The translations under genes and the position numbers were made by a program. This document shows positions 45,424 to 57,569 of a stretch of 64,000 nucleotides of DNA, piece after piece (position 1 is the stretch's first letter; each line of letters starts with the position of its first letter). The notes beneath the pieces are model-generated. The model did not search any database. It had not been told where the DNA came from and worked only from the letters and a program-made list of their open reading frames with translations. The stretch spans positions 1-64,000 of the forward strand of contig JAOUNS010000008.1 in NCBI GenBank assembly GCA_029880855.1, read 5' to 3'. Source of the stretch: Gammaproteobacteria bacterium. Lineage in GTDB: Bacteria; Pseudomonadota; Gammaproteobacteria; UBA6429; Thiohalophilaceae.

Positions 45424-46734
45424 TTAACCGCCCTCGTAAAGGATGCGCCACTCGCTACCTTGCTTGCGCAGGTAGATTCGCTTGCTCAGGTCGCCCTGGT
45501 AGTTATTGGAGGTGTACCGCTGCCGAAAACGGGCCACGACCATGGGATCGGTGCCGGTCTTGTCCGGATAGGCCAGCAGGGAGATGTCCGAGAGTTTGAC
45601 CTTCTGCCAGGTCTTGCCCTGGGCCACCAGCCGTTTGCGGGCCGCCCAGCTTTTCAGGGTGTGGCTGTTGCTCCAGAAGTCGTTGTCATAGTGGCTGAGG
45701 TAGGCCTCGACATCCATGCTTTCCCAGTCAGCGCGCCACTTTTCCAGGGCGGACAAGACAGATTCGCGGTACTGCTGCCATTCCAGAGGGGTGACCCAGG
45801 AGGCCTGTTCGGTGATCACCACCGGGGTTACGCCCGGTTTGATCTCTTTTTTCAGCCCTTGCAGATCAATGTTGGGCAACACGACACAGCCCTCGCTGTC
45901 CAGCGGCGGGCGGCTGTAGAAACCGTTATCCACCCCATGCAGCCAGATGCCGTGGCCGGTTTTGCCCAGTTTCATGTCATATTCGTTGGGATAGTTCACC
46001 GGGAAGGCCCCGATGCCGTATTTGGTGGGCAGTTTTTCGTCCGGGATCCAGGCGGTGACGAAATAGACCCCTTCGGGGGTTTTCAGATCGCCGCTGGTCA
46101 CCTTGTCGCCGCGCACCTTGCCGGTGCTGACATAGTAATCCCGCACCAGCCGGGGCGGACGCCCGTCTCCATCGTGTTCATAGATATAGAGTCGATTGCT
46201 GCCCTTCTCCACCAGCACGGCGATATCCACCGATGGCGCCAGATTCATCAGTTGCAGGGGCACCTTGTTGCCCAGTTGGCGGGAGAGGGAGGCGCGCAGG
46301 CGGGCATAGGCCTCATCGCGCAACAGTTGTAACCGTTCCCGCTCTTCACGACCGAGTTTTTGCAGGATGGGGTTTTCGCCAATATCGGAAACCTGTCCGA
46401 CCCGGGCCAGCAGCAGATCGCCCTTGACCAGATGGGCCAGATGAAAATCGGGGGCGCGTTTTATCAGGGCATCCACTTCGGCGATGGCCTGATCCAGCAT
46501 GCCCTTGTTAAAGGTGATCAGCACCTTGAGCAGACCGGCTTCGTAGTCTTCGGTATTGCCGGCGATGCGCTTATCAAGCTGCTGCATCAGTTTCTGCAGG
46601 TTGGGATTGGCCTGGCCAGCTTCAATGATCCGCTGTGTGGATGACTCTTCCTGTTGAAAACCGGCGGCATAGATCGCCATGGAGGCGGTTGCCACCAGGC
46701 CGGTCAAGATTCCTGTTTTCCATTGCAATTTCAT
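45424..46734 (-). CDS. L,D-transpeptidase with C-terminal NTF2-like domain
   Basis: YkuD-fold L,D-transpeptidases make 3-3 cross-links or attach proteins to peptidoglycan. The 436-residue protein starts with a membrane/signal segment (ILTGLVATASMAIYAAG), has a helical region, and then the YkuD domain with HGVDNGFYSRPPLDSEGCVV, giving the S-x-G-C catalytic Cys at about residue 283. The last ~110 residues (WRADWESMDVEAYLSHYDN... to the end) match the C-terminus of the next protein and look NTF2-like. It overlaps the TPR gene by 4 bp. Confidence 0.93.
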   Translation of the reverse strand: MKLQWKTGILTGLVATASMAIYAAGFQQEESSTQRIIEAGQANPNLQKLMQQLDKRIAGNTEDYEAGLLKVLITFNKGMLDQAIAEVDALIKRAPDFHLAHLVKGDLLLARVGQVSDIGENPILQKLGREERERLQLLRDEAYARLRASLSRQLGNKVPLQLMNLAPSVDIAVLVEKGSNRLYIYEHDGDGRPPRLVRDYYVSTGKVRGDKVTSGDLKTPEGVYFVTAWIPDEKLPTKYGIGAFPVNYPNEYDMKLGKTGHGIWLHGVDNGFYSRPPLDSEGCVVLPNIDLQGLKKEIKPGVTPVVITEQASWVTPLEWQQYRESVLSALEKWRADWESMDVEAYLSHYDNDFWSNSHTLKSWAARKRLVAQGKTWQKVKLSDISLLAYPDKTGTDPMVVARFRQRYTSNNYQGDLSKRIYLRKQGSEWRILYEGG

Positions 46735-47708
46735 CGAACAACAAACCCCAGGCTTTTTTCCCGTAATATTTTCCAGGCACCGGACTCCTTGATCAACACG
46801 AACTCCTTGCGCGAGAGATCCTGATACTCATCGGAGGCATACTTCTGTTCCAGTCGAATGCGGACCTGTGTCGCGGTGACAGAAACAGGTTTAAAGTTGC
46901 GTAACTCAACCTTGATCCACTTCGGTGCGGCCAGTCTTTCCCGCCGCTGTGCCACCCAGACGGCATGGGTCAGACCATAGGTCGCGTAGTCATTCACATA
47001 ATGACTGACATAGGCATCGGCATCTTTAGCCGCCCAGGCCGCCGCCCAGCTTTGTAACACTTTCACTGCGGCTTCATGCCCTGTTTCTGTCTGTGGTTTT
47101 ATGACCGGCATCCTGTCATCACTTTTTTTATCGGTCTTATTTCGATCCGCTTGAAAGATCATGGCAACCGGTTTGGTCTTTACCTCGGCAACAGGGGTAT
47201 TTTGCGGCGTGTTTTGTCTTTGCGGTGTCGGCTCCGGCAGATCAAGCCGGGCCAGCGTGTCCAGTTGCGGGGCTTTTTGCGCGTTGATTTGCAGCGCCTT
47301 GCCATAGGCATCACGCGCCCGTTCCACATACAGGGAGCTCAGGTTGCGGTAAATGGCATGGTAGGCGGGATGGCTTTGCATCCCTTTTTCCAGTACTGCC
47401 TGGGCTTGCTCGGGCTTGCCCTGCTGCACATAGAGGGCGGCCAGGTTGTTATAGGATTCAGGCCGGGCCGGAAATTGTTTGATCAAGGCCTGATAGAGTT
47501 TGATCGCCTCCTCCGTCTTGCCGGTTGCCGCCAGGGCACGGGCACGCAAAAATCGCAGCTGGGGTGAATCGGTCAGTTTGTCCAGTTCGGCCAGTGCCTC
47601 GGCATGTCGCCCTTTTTCCAGCAGGGTTTCTATCTCTGCTGTGCCGGCGGCCGTCACACTGTTGATTGAGAGTAAAACAAGGAATATCCCTGTCACGCTA
47701 TGACGCAT
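46731..47708 (-). CDS. Secreted TPR protein with NTF2-like C-terminus
   Basis: A signal peptide (to about AAG) starts this 325-residue protein. TPR-like repeats follow (EEAIKLYQALIKQFPARPESYNNLAALYVQQG, then PEQAQAVLEKG), a linker, and a C-terminal ~115 residues (VLQSWAAAWAAKDADAYVSHYVNDY, then YASDEYQDLSRKEFVL) similar to the end of the L,D-transpeptidase. It is upstream and overlapping with that gene, so the pair likely works together on the wall. The common domain is proposed from my own alignment, not a database hit. Confidence 0.88.
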   Translation of the reverse strand: MRHSVTGIFLVLLSINSVTAAGTAEIETLLEKGRHAEALAELDKLTDSPQLRFLRARALAATGKTEEAIKLYQALIKQFPARPESYNNLAALYVQQGKPEQAQAVLEKGMQSHPAYHAIYRNLSSLYVERARDAYGKALQINAQKAPQLDTLARLDLPEPTPQRQNTPQNTPVAEVKTKPVAMIFQADRNKTDKKSDDRMPVIKPQTETGHEAAVKVLQSWAAAWAAKDADAYVSHYVNDYATYGLTHAVWVAQRRERLAAPKWIKVELRNFKPVSVTATQVRIRLEQKYASDEYQDLSRKEFVLIKESGAWKILREKSLGFVVR

Positions 47709-47795
47709 GTCCCACCTGTTGTAATTGTTATGGTTGTGTTATCGCGGTCGAACAGAAAGTATAGCAAGCATTCCGCGCTGCATGTCCAATGTCAA

Positions 47796-48818
47796 TTATG
47801 TGTGTTGTCGAGCCGTTTGCAGATCCAGTCGCTCCATCAGGTAACAGAGACAATCCTGACGAATAATTCGCGTATCCATGGTCAGCATGGAGGGCATGAC
47901 CGGAATGCGGGTGCGTATCTCGGCATCCGACACAGCGAAATAACGTTCACTCACATCCTCGCCACGTTCATTGGTGGCTTGCAAGGCGACATGCGATAAA
48001 TTGTCCTGAATCAAACCCAGCACGGTACCCGGCGCCAGTTCGCGGAAATTGAGATGATCCAGATCTTCCGGCAGACACAGGTCGGCCACTTCACCCTCCT
48101 GACCGATACTCACCTGCGGCGGGACTTTCACAATCGCCACGGTATGAAACAGATCCAGATCATGCGGGGCCACTTCATGGGCGGGGATATCCGACAGGTG
48201 CAGGCAGGCATCCAGATACTCCATAACATGGGCGGTACCGTGGGGTTCACCCGGTCGACCGCACTCGATGGTGACAGCGGGACAGATTGCGGCAAAGGCC
48301 ATGGACAGCACGCTGTCCGGTTTCAGAAAGTAGACCACGGTGCGGCTGAACAGGTTGGCCAGTTGCAGAAAGGCGGTATCGAGCCGATTCACACAGGCGT
48401 AATGGGGATTGAGACCGGTGTTGTTGTGTACATCAATCGCGGCGTAGGGTCGGCGGGCGCGCATCGCCTCCAGCACCTGACGCACCATGACCTGTTCCGG
48501 GCCGTCACCCTCACCTTTCCAGATCCGGTTGTAATCGGGTTGTTCCGGCAGATGGCGTTGCCCCTGTTGCGCGGCGGCCACATTGCCGATCAACAGACTC
48601 AGTGCGCGGGGCAGTTGCCGATCCTGATATTTGCGCAACAATTCCCGCACCGCCTGCCAGCCGGTCACCTCATTACCGTGCATCAACACGGAGACGAACA
48701 GCGGCTGCGGCCGTTTGCCCGGCAGATGGATCAGGCTGGGACCCGGCAAAGCATCTTGCAGCTGGTTGGCCTCCAGTTCCAGCAACCCGGTCGGAAGATG
48801 GTCGTAGGTGGTTAACAT
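47796..48818 (-). CDS. Succinylglutamate desuccinylase/aspartoacylase-family protein
   Basis: The ATG at 48818 (MLTTYDHLPTGLLELE) is chosen over the longer ORF at 48971, which lies within the upstream gene; GGGGAG lies about 12 bp upstream. The 340-residue protein shows the zinc-carboxypeptidase-like motif HGNE (VLMHGNEVTGW), DVHNNTG and ECGRPGEPHG, typical of M14-type amidohydrolases that cleave N-acyl amino acids. The acyl substrate is unknown. It lies 20 bp downstream of a GCS2-type ligase. Confidence 0.85.
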   Translation of the reverse strand: MLTTYDHLPTGLLELEANQLQDALPGPSLIHLPGKRPQPLFVSVLMHGNEVTGWQAVRELLRKYQDRQLPRALSLLIGNVAAAQQGQRHLPEQPDYNRIWKGEGDGPEQVMVRQVLEAMRARRPYAAIDVHNNTGLNPHYACVNRLDTAFLQLANLFSRTVVYFLKPDSVLSMAFAAICPAVTIECGRPGEPHGTAHVMEYLDACLHLSDIPAHEVAPHDLDLFHTVAIVKVPPQVSIGQEGEVADLCLPEDLDHLNFRELAPGTVLGLIQDNLSHVALQATNERGEDVSERYFAVSDAEIRTRIPVMPSMLTMDTRIIRQDCLCYLMERLDLQTARQHT

Positions 48819-48837
48819 CGGCGTGTTCTGACTCCCC

Positions 48838-50941
<2,104 letters not shown>

Positions 50942-50977
50942 TTATAAGATAGCAATTACCGACGCAGAAAACCGGCC

Positions 50978-51997
50978 TCAGGGCTGCACGGCAAGATAGC
51001 GTTCCCCACGCTGTTCCAGTTCGGCAATAAACGCCGCAAAGTCAGCCAGCTCTGTATAGCGTGAAGCCACCTCCTTGACATAACCCATGGTGCGCGGGAT
51101 ATCCGGCAGGTAACCGGCCTTGCCGTCCCGGTAGTTCAGCCGGGCAAAGATGCCGGTCGCCTTGAGGTGGCGCTGTACCCCCATCAGATCGAACCAGCGC
51201 AGGAACTGCGCAAAATCCACCCCGCTGAGAATACCCGCCGCTATAGCATCCCGATGGTAGTCGGCCACCCGTTGCTCCACGTGGGAGCGGGGCCAGGCGA
51301 TATAACAGTCACGCAGCAGGGAAACCAGATCATAGGTGACCGGGCCGATCACCGCGTCCTGAAAATCCAGCACGCCGGGATTGGGTTCACTGACCATCAG
51401 GTTACGGGAGTGGTAATCACGGTGTACCACCACCTGTGGTTGTTGCAGCGCATTATCCGCCAGCAATTCAAACAGGTGATCAAACATTGCCTGTTGTTGG
51501 TCATTCAGTTCAATGTGCAGATGACGGCCCAGATACCATTCGGTAAACAACCCCATCTCATTCAACAGCAGGGTCTTGTTGTAGGGTGGAAAAGGATAAG
51601 CCGCCGGCAGCGGACAGATCTGCAACTTTAACAAGGCCGTCAGGGCCGCACCGTACAGTTGCGGTTCGCTGTTGTCGTTCAGGCGGCGCAGGTAATCGGT
51701 GCTCCCCAGATCGGACAGCAGCAGAAAACCATCGGTCTCGTTTTGCGCCAGGATCTCCGGCACATGCAAACCCAGTTGTAAAAACAGGCGGGCAATACCG
51801 ACGAAGGGATGGGTGTCTTCCTTGTCCGGCGGCGCATCCATCACAATCCGCGTTTCACCATTGAGGGAAATCCGAAAATAGCGCCGGAAACTGGCATCCG
51901 CCGAGGCGGGGGCAAAGGCATACTCACCCAGTTGCAAATCATTTCTTAACCAGCGATGCATGAGCGCGACGCGGGCGTCCTGTGAATAATCTGTCAT
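50978..51997 (-). CDS. amgK: N-acetylmuramate/N-acetylglucosamine 1-kinase
   Basis: AmgK phosphorylates the anomeric carbon of recycled MurNAc and GlcNAc. The 339 residues carry the APH-like kinase motifs: a phosphate/ATP loop around SADASFRRYFRISL, the catalytic VHRDYHSRNLM and the metal-binding DFQDAVIGPVTYDLVSLLRD. It is divergent from lptD's neighbourhood, the classic amgK-murU position. It lies upstream of murU, giving two consecutive steps. Confidence 0.95.
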   Translation of the reverse strand: MTDYSQDARVALMHRWLRNDLQLGEYAFAPASADASFRRYFRISLNGETRIVMDAPPDKEDTHPFVGIARLFLQLGLHVPEILAQNETDGFLLLSDLGSTDYLRRLNDNSEPQLYGAALTALLKLQICPLPAAYPFPPYNKTLLLNEMGLFTEWYLGRHLHIELNDQQQAMFDHLFELLADNALQQPQVVVHRDYHSRNLMVSEPNPGVLDFQDAVIGPVTYDLVSLLRDCYIAWPRSHVEQRVADYHRDAIAAGILSGVDFAQFLRWFDLMGVQRHLKATGIFARLNYRDGKAGYLPDIPRTMGYVKEVASRYTELADFAAFIAELEQRGERYLAVQP

Positions 51998-52083
51998 ACG
52001 TGAACCGATTTATTGTTATTTATGGTTGTTCAATCTATTCTGCAATCTTTAATTGCTTGCACACTACCCTAATTAAACATCAG

Positions 52084-52818
52084 ATGTCGAGTTCCGCCAC
52101 ACAGCGTTTGCTTCCTGTCGATCTCCTGCGCGGCGGTGCTATCGTACTGATGTTTATTTATCATTTTTGCTTCGACCTGAACTATTTCGGCTATGTTGCG
52201 TTCAGGTTTAATACCGATCCGGCCTGGATCAACTTTCGCATACTGATTGTCAGCCTGTTCCTGTTCACCGTGGGCATCAGCCTGCAACTGGCCCATGGCA
52301 GACAGTGGCGACCGGACGCCTTTTATCGCCGTCTGGCCCTGGTGGCCGGGGCGGCGCTGCTGGTCAGTCTGTCCAGCTATACCATGTATCCGAAAACCAT
52401 GATCTGGTTCGGCATATTGCATTTCATTGCGCTGGCCGGTTTGTTGGGTCTGCTGCTGTTGCGGTTTTATTATCTGAATCTGTTGTTGGGTGTGCTGGTT
52501 ATTCTCGCCTTTCACAACCTTGAGCATCCTTTCTTTGACCAGCCCGCCTTGCAATGGGTCGGCTTGATGACCCGCCGCCCCCAGACCGAGGACTATGTGC
52601 CCCTGATCCCCTGGCTCGCCCCCATGCTGTTCGGCCTGTTCGCCGGTCGTTGGATCATTAACCAGACGACCTTGCCGGGCTGGCTCACCTTCCGCAGCAC
52701 TCACCCTGTGCTGACCACGCTGGCCTTTGGCGGCCGTCACAGTCTGTTGATTTATCTGCTCCACCAGCCGATCTTTTTGGGTATGTTGTATCTGGTCAGT
52801 CGGGTGATTAAACCGTGA
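52084..52818 (+). CDS. DUF1624-family acetyltransferase-like membrane protein
   Basis: ATG 52084 is chosen over the ORF start at 51982, which would overlap the divergent amgK start. The 244 residues have about seven TM helices and match the heparan-alpha-glucosaminide N-acetyltransferase catalytic domain family (LLPVDLLRGGAIVLMFIYHF, FGGRHSLLIYLLHQP). It probably acetylates an envelope sugar, with the substrate unproven. It lies between amgK and lptD; 87 bp separate it from amgK. Confidence 0.85.
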   Translation: MSSSATQRLLPVDLLRGGAIVLMFIYHFCFDLNYFGYVAFRFNTDPAWINFRILIVSLFLFTVGISLQLAHGRQWRPDAFYRRLALVAGAALLVSLSSYTMYPKTMIWFGILHFIALAGLLGLLLLRFYYLNLLLGVLVILAFHNLEHPFFDQPALQWVGLMTRRPQTEDYVPLIPWLAPMLFGLFAGRWIINQTTLPGWLTFRSTHPVLTTLAFGGRHSLLIYLLHQPIFLGMLYLVSRVIKP

Positions 52819-52911
52819 GTCGCACATGATCGGCGTTACCGCGCCATTCATGCGGATAGTGTACAATTCCGATCTATTGTCTTGACCTTATACAAGAGCC
52901 CCTGCCCGACC

Positions 52912-55149
52912 ATGAGACGACCGCGCCTGACGCCTGCCCTGCTGTTGCTGAGCCTGCTGCCTGTTATCAGCAGTCCGCTTTCAGCCGCCGAGGCGCCGGC
53001 CACAACAAACCCGCCCCCGTCCACAGCCGGTGACAGTCGGGGCGATGCCTGCCGTTTCCCGCCCGTTCTGAAAAAACCCCTGCAGGGCAAAGAGGCCGCG
53101 CCGGATCAAACCCAGTTGCAGGCCGACGAAGCGGACATGAACAGCAAGACCAGTACGATCTTTTCCGGCTCGGTCATCATCCAGCGCGGTGAGCAACGCA
53201 TTGAAGCCGACAAGGCGGAGTACTTCCACGCCACCGAGGATTTTAATGCAACAGGGCATATCCGCTTTTTTGACAGCAATCTGCTCATCGAAGGTGATGC
53301 CGCGCAGATGAATCTGAAAAACAATCAGGGGGTGGTCAAGGATGCCCGCTATCGCGCCCTGGACAAAAATGTCCGGGGTACCGCCCAATCCCTGTCGGTC
53401 CAACCCGATCAGCTGGTCATGGAAAAGAGCACCTATACCACTTGCCGACCGGGGGATACCGACTGGGAACTGAGTGCCGGCAAAATCACCCTGAATGACA
53501 AAACCCGGCAGGGCAGCGCCTCCAATGTCGTTCTCGACTTCAAGGGCGTGCCCATTTTTTACCTGCCCTATATGCGCTTTCCCATCGGCGACCAGCGCTT
53601 GTCCGGTATCCTTTACCCGGGTTTCGGCAGTTCCGATGAACATGGCACCGAGCTCAGCATTCCCTATTACTGGAATATCGCCCCCAACTATGACGCCACC
53701 CTGACCCCCCATTCCATGAGCAAGCGCGGTGTGATGCTGGAAACGGAGTTTCGTTATTTGCATGCGAGCAACAGGGGCGAGCTCATGCTCGACTACCTGG
53801 ATCATGACAAGGAGTTTGGCGATACACGCCGGCAGGTACACTGGAATCACCGCGGCAAGGTTGCCGAAGGCTGGTCCACGGCCATCGATTACAAGGCCGT
53901 CAGCGATGTTAACTATCTGGTGGATTTCGGCGGCACCCTGGGAAACACCGGCACCACGCATTTATTGCAAACCGCCTCCCTGAATTACAACAATCCGAAC
54001 TGGCTGTTTAACGGCGTGCTGCAAAACTATCAAACCCTGCAGGGCAGCGTCCCGTACCGACGCGCCCCCCAGCTGCGTCTCACCAGCCGCTTTGTCGAAC
54101 GGGACAATCGGTTGAACTTCAACCTGCAAAGTGAATGGGTCCGATTCGATCACACTGACACAAGTCTGTTGCAGGCTGATCGGTTTCATCTGCAACCGAC
54201 CCTTAACTATCCCCTGCGCAGCAGTGCCTTCTTTTTTATCCCGGCCGTCACCGGGTATTACACACAATACCAATATATAGAGAACGCCCCGGGCAGCGAA
54301 ACCAGTGTGGATCGCGCCGTGCCGGTTTATTCACTGGACACCGGTCTCTTTCTGGAACGGGATACCACTTGGGGTGGTGCGCCTCTGCTGCACACACTGG
54401 AACCCCGACTGTTTTTTGTTTACACCCCCTACCGCGAGCAGGGCAGCCTGCCGGTCTTCGACAGCGGCTTGCAGACCTTCAGTTACAACGGTCTGTTCCG
54501 GGAAAACCGTTTCAGCAGTGTGGATCGAATCGGAGACACCCGCCATCTGGCCGCCGTGCTGACCACCCGCCTGCAGCATCAGCTGACCGGCGCCGAGCTG
54601 TTCTCGGCCGCCATTGGTCAGGTGCGCTATTTCGATGATCGCCGGGTAACCCTGCCGGGCGGCAGCGCGGAAACAAGCGATGGCAGCAGCTATGTGGCAC
54701 GGATCACGGCGATCCCGGCAAGCGGCTGGCAGTTCAGCTCCGATCTGCAGTGGGACCCGACGGATAAACGCACGGAATACAGCACCAACCGCCTGCAGTA
54801 CCGCAGTCAGGATCTGATTCTGAATCTGGGTTATCGTTATCGGGAAAATGAGCTGGCCACCCGCGATACCTCCCTTCTCTGGCGCATGTCACCGCGCTGG
54901 CGCGTGCTGGCAGCCAATCAATACGACCTGCGCAACCAGCGTCGACTGGAGTCGGTGGCAGGCCTGGATTACGACAGTTGCTGCTGGGGGCTACGCTTGT
55001 TGCTCCGGGAATACTACAATACGGCCAATCCGGACAATTATGACCAGGGCATCTACCTGAGCCTGGAACTGAAAGGCCTGTCCAGTCTGGGACAATCGGA
55101 GCAGGCTGCGACAATCCTGAAAAACGCCATACCCGGCTATCGCGAATAG
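52912..55149 (+). CDS. lptD: LPS-assembly outer-membrane protein LptD
   Basis: LptD with LptE inserts LPS into the outer leaflet. ATG 52912 gives a clean signal peptide (MRRPRLTPALLLLSLLPVIS, cut after SAAEA region). The N-terminal OstA-like periplasmic domain (GEQRIEADKAEYFHATEDF) precedes the large barrel with ALDKNVRGTAQ, TTCRPGDTDW and the final YDSCCWGLRLLLRE, whose Cys residues would pair with the N-terminal ones. The 745-residue length is within the family range. It starts the lptD-surA-pdxA-rsmA cluster. Confidence 0.97.
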   Translation: MRRPRLTPALLLLSLLPVISSPLSAAEAPATTNPPPSTAGDSRGDACRFPPVLKKPLQGKEAAPDQTQLQADEADMNSKTSTIFSGSVIIQRGEQRIEADKAEYFHATEDFNATGHIRFFDSNLLIEGDAAQMNLKNNQGVVKDARYRALDKNVRGTAQSLSVQPDQLVMEKSTYTTCRPGDTDWELSAGKITLNDKTRQGSASNVVLDFKGVPIFYLPYMRFPIGDQRLSGILYPGFGSSDEHGTELSIPYYWNIAPNYDATLTPHSMSKRGVMLETEFRYLHASNRGELMLDYLDHDKEFGDTRRQVHWNHRGKVAEGWSTAIDYKAVSDVNYLVDFGGTLGNTGTTHLLQTASLNYNNPNWLFNGVLQNYQTLQGSVPYRRAPQLRLTSRFVERDNRLNFNLQSEWVRFDHTDTSLLQADRFHLQPTLNYPLRSSAFFFIPAVTGYYTQYQYIENAPGSETSVDRAVPVYSLDTGLFLERDTTWGGAPLLHTLEPRLFFVYTPYREQGSLPVFDSGLQTFSYNGLFRENRFSSVDRIGDTRHLAAVLTTRLQHQLTGAELFSAAIGQVRYFDDRRVTLPGGSAETSDGSSYVARITAIPASGWQFSSDLQWDPTDKRTEYSTNRLQYRSQDLILNLGYRYRENELATRDTSLLWRMSPRWRVLAANQYDLRNQRRLESVAGLDYDSCCWGLRLLLREYYNTANPDNYDQGIYLSLELKGLSSLGQSEQAATILKNAIPGYRE

Positions 55150-55169
55150 AAGTAAAGAAGCACCACGAC

Positions 55170-56486
55170 ATGACAATGACACACAGAATATCGTTTTCTC
55201 TCAGCGGGCTGCTTTGCGGCCTGTTACTCATCGGCCTGCCCGCCGCCATCAAGGCAAAACAGATCGAGGAACTGGACCAGATCATCGCCGTAGTCAACGA
55301 CGATATCATTACCCGCTCTGAACTGGACCGGCATATCTCGTTACTGCTGCAACAGTTAAAAGGCAAAAAGACCAAACTGCCGCCGAAGAACATCATTCAA
55401 AAGCAGGTGCTGGAACGCATGATCATCGACAAGATCCAGGTCCAGCAGGCTGAGCGGCGCGGTATCCGCATCAATGATGAGACCATCAACCGGGTTATCG
55501 AAAACATCGCCCGGGACAACAAACTGACCGTCACCCAGTTCCGCAAAGTACTGGAAAAGGACGGTATCAGCTTCGCCGAGTTTCGTGAAAATATGCGTGA
55601 GCAAATGCTGTCAGAGCAGTTGCGCAAAACAGAAATCGAGCGACTGATCCATATCACGCCACAGGAAATTGATAACTACCTCGCCCGCTCCGCCAAGTCC
55701 GGTGACAGCAAAACCGAATATCGGCTGCGTCAAATCATCATCGATCTGAAAGAGGGAGCCTCACCCGAACAGGTCGAAGCGGCGGCACAAAAAGCCGATG
55801 CCGCCCTGCAGAAAATTCGCCGGGGCGCCGAGTTCAGTCAGGTCGCAATCGAAGCATCTGACGGTCAGGATGCGCTGCAAGGCGGTGATATGGGCTGGCT
55901 CAAGGCAGGACAATTGCCCAACGGCTTTATTGATATAGTGCTTGGCATGAAGCCCGGTGACACGAGCCAACCCCTGCGCAGCGCCAAGGGTTTCCTCATC
56001 GTGCATCTGGAGGCGACCCGCAACACGCACAAGTCGCAAAAGGTCAAACAGGCGCTGGTGCGGCATATCCTGATCCGTACCGACCAACTGGTCAGTGATA
56101 CCGATGCCCGGCAACGACTGGAAAAACTGCGCAGCCGGATAGTTGCCGGGGAAGATTTCGCCAAACTGGCCCAGCTCAACTCCGACGACAAGGCCTCAGC
56201 GGTGGATGGCGGCAGTCTCGGCTGGGTCGGTGCAGGCCGGATGGTGCCCGAGTTTGAAAAGGTCATGGACAACGCCAAACAGGGTGAAGTGAGCGAGCCG
56301 TTTCGTTCCCGTTTTGGCTGGCACATCGTGCAGGTTATGTCCCGCCGCACCCAGGACAACAGTCTGGAGCATGAACGCCTCCAGGCACATAACCAGCTAC
56401 GTCAACGCAAGGCCAATGAAGCGCTGGAAAACTGGTTACGCCAGATCCGCGACGAGGCGTATGTCGAATATCGCCTGAATAACTAG
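55170..56486 (+). CDS. surA: Periplasmic chaperone and peptidyl-prolyl isomerase SurA
   Basis: SurA carries unfolded beta-barrel proteins to the Bam machinery, and LptD, encoded just upstream, is a known client. A signal peptide ending around KAKQ precedes the N-terminal chaperone domain (ELDQIIAVVNDDIITRSELD, NIIQKQVLERMIIDKIQVQQ), two parvulin-type PPIase domains (EYRLRQIIIDLKEG..., VRHILIRTDQLVS... SLGWVGAGRMVPEFE) and a short C-terminal helix. 438 residues is standard. Confidence 0.96.
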   Translation: MTMTHRISFSLSGLLCGLLLIGLPAAIKAKQIEELDQIIAVVNDDIITRSELDRHISLLLQQLKGKKTKLPPKNIIQKQVLERMIIDKIQVQQAERRGIRINDETINRVIENIARDNKLTVTQFRKVLEKDGISFAEFRENMREQMLSEQLRKTEIERLIHITPQEIDNYLARSAKSGDSKTEYRLRQIIIDLKEGASPEQVEAAAQKADAALQKIRRGAEFSQVAIEASDGQDALQGGDMGWLKAGQLPNGFIDIVLGMKPGDTSQPLRSAKGFLIVHLEATRNTHKSQKVKQALVRHILIRTDQLVSDTDARQRLEKLRSRIVAGEDFAKLAQLNSDDKASAVDGGSLGWVGAGRMVPEFEKVMDNAKQGEVSEPFRSRFGWHIVQVMSRRTQDNSLEHERLQAHNQLRQRKANEALENWLRQIRDEAYVEYRLNN

Positions 56487-56528
56487 CACACGACGCGCTG
56501 TGTCGTGTGCACTGCCGAGACAAGACCC

Positions 56529-57569
56529 ATGCAACCAGACCTGTCGGTCATGACTGATCCCGTGTCACGCCTGTTGATCACACCGGGGGAGCCGGCCGGT
56601 ATCGGTGCGGATTTGTTGCTCCGCATCGCTGCCCGCCCCTGCCCGGCGCAACTGGTTGCCGTGGCAAGCAAGGCATTGTTGGAGCAACGTGCCGCCGAAC
56701 TGGGCATCACCTTACAAATCGACCGTTTTGATCCGTCCCAACCTCGACAACACCATACCCCCGGCCGTCTGCCGGTGCTGGATATCCCGCTGCAAAAACC
56801 GGTCACCGCCGGCAAGCTGGATACCGAAAATGCCGCTTATGTACTGCGTACATTGGATGAGGCCACAGCCCTCTGCCAATCCGGTCAGGCCGACGCCCTG
56901 GTCACCGGTCCGGTCCACAAGGGCATTATCAATGCAGCGGGGATCCCCTTTACCGGCCACACGGAATATCTGGCCGAGCTGAGCAAGACACCCATGGTGG
57001 TGATGATGCTGGCCTGTCCCGGACTGCGGGTGGCCCTGGTGACCACTCACTTGCCGCTGGCCGAAGTCAGTCGGCAAATCACCCCGGAGCGACTGACCAC
57101 CATCATTCGTATCCTGCAGCACGATCTGCAACAACGCTTCGCTATCCCGCATCCCGCCATCCTGGTCTGCGGCCTGAATCCCCATGCCGGGGAAGACGGT
57201 CATCTGGGCCGTGAGGAGATTGAGGTGATCAGCCCGGTGCTGCGACAACTCAATGCGGAAGGGATGCAACTCATCGGACCGCTGTCAGCGGATACCCTGT
57301 TTATCCCAACAAACCTGAGCCGGGCCGATGCCGTTTTGGCCATGTACCATGATCAGGGGCTGCCGGTGCTGAAACACATGGGCTTCGGCAAGGCGATCAA
57401 CATCACGCTGGGCCTGCCCTTTATTCGCACCTCGGTGGACCACGGAACCGCCCTGGAGCTGGCCGGGAAGGGAACAGCGGACACCGGCAGTCTGGAATGC
57501 GCCATCACGACCGCCCTGGAGATGGCGGCCAAATCCCGCTCCCCCAACCCCGAACCGGTGATGCCATGA
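56529..57569 (+). CDS. pdxA: 4-hydroxythreonine-4-phosphate dehydrogenase
   Basis: PdxA oxidises 4-phosphohydroxy-threonine in pyridoxal-5'-phosphate synthesis. I use ATG 56529 (GAGAC upstream); ATG 56550 is an equally good alternative, and the GTG at 56505 looks too early. The metal and NAD motifs include LLITPGEPAGIGADL, ALVTGPVHKGIINAAGIPFTGHTEYLAEL and GLNPHAGEDGHLG, then AMYHDQGLPVLKHMGFG and TSVDHGTALELAGKG. It overlaps rsmA by 4 bp (ATGA). Confidence 0.96.
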   Translation: MQPDLSVMTDPVSRLLITPGEPAGIGADLLLRIAARPCPAQLVAVASKALLEQRAAELGITLQIDRFDPSQPRQHHTPGRLPVLDIPLQKPVTAGKLDTENAAYVLRTLDEATALCQSGQADALVTGPVHKGIINAAGIPFTGHTEYLAELSKTPMVVMMLACPGLRVALVTTHLPLAEVSRQITPERLTTIIRILQHDLQQRFAIPHPAILVCGLNPHAGEDGHLGREEIEVISPVLRQLNAEGMQLIGPLSADTLFIPTNLSRADAVLAMYHDQGLPVLKHMGFGKAINITLGLPFIRTSVDHGTALELAGKGTADTGSLECAITTALEMAAKSRSPNPEPVMP

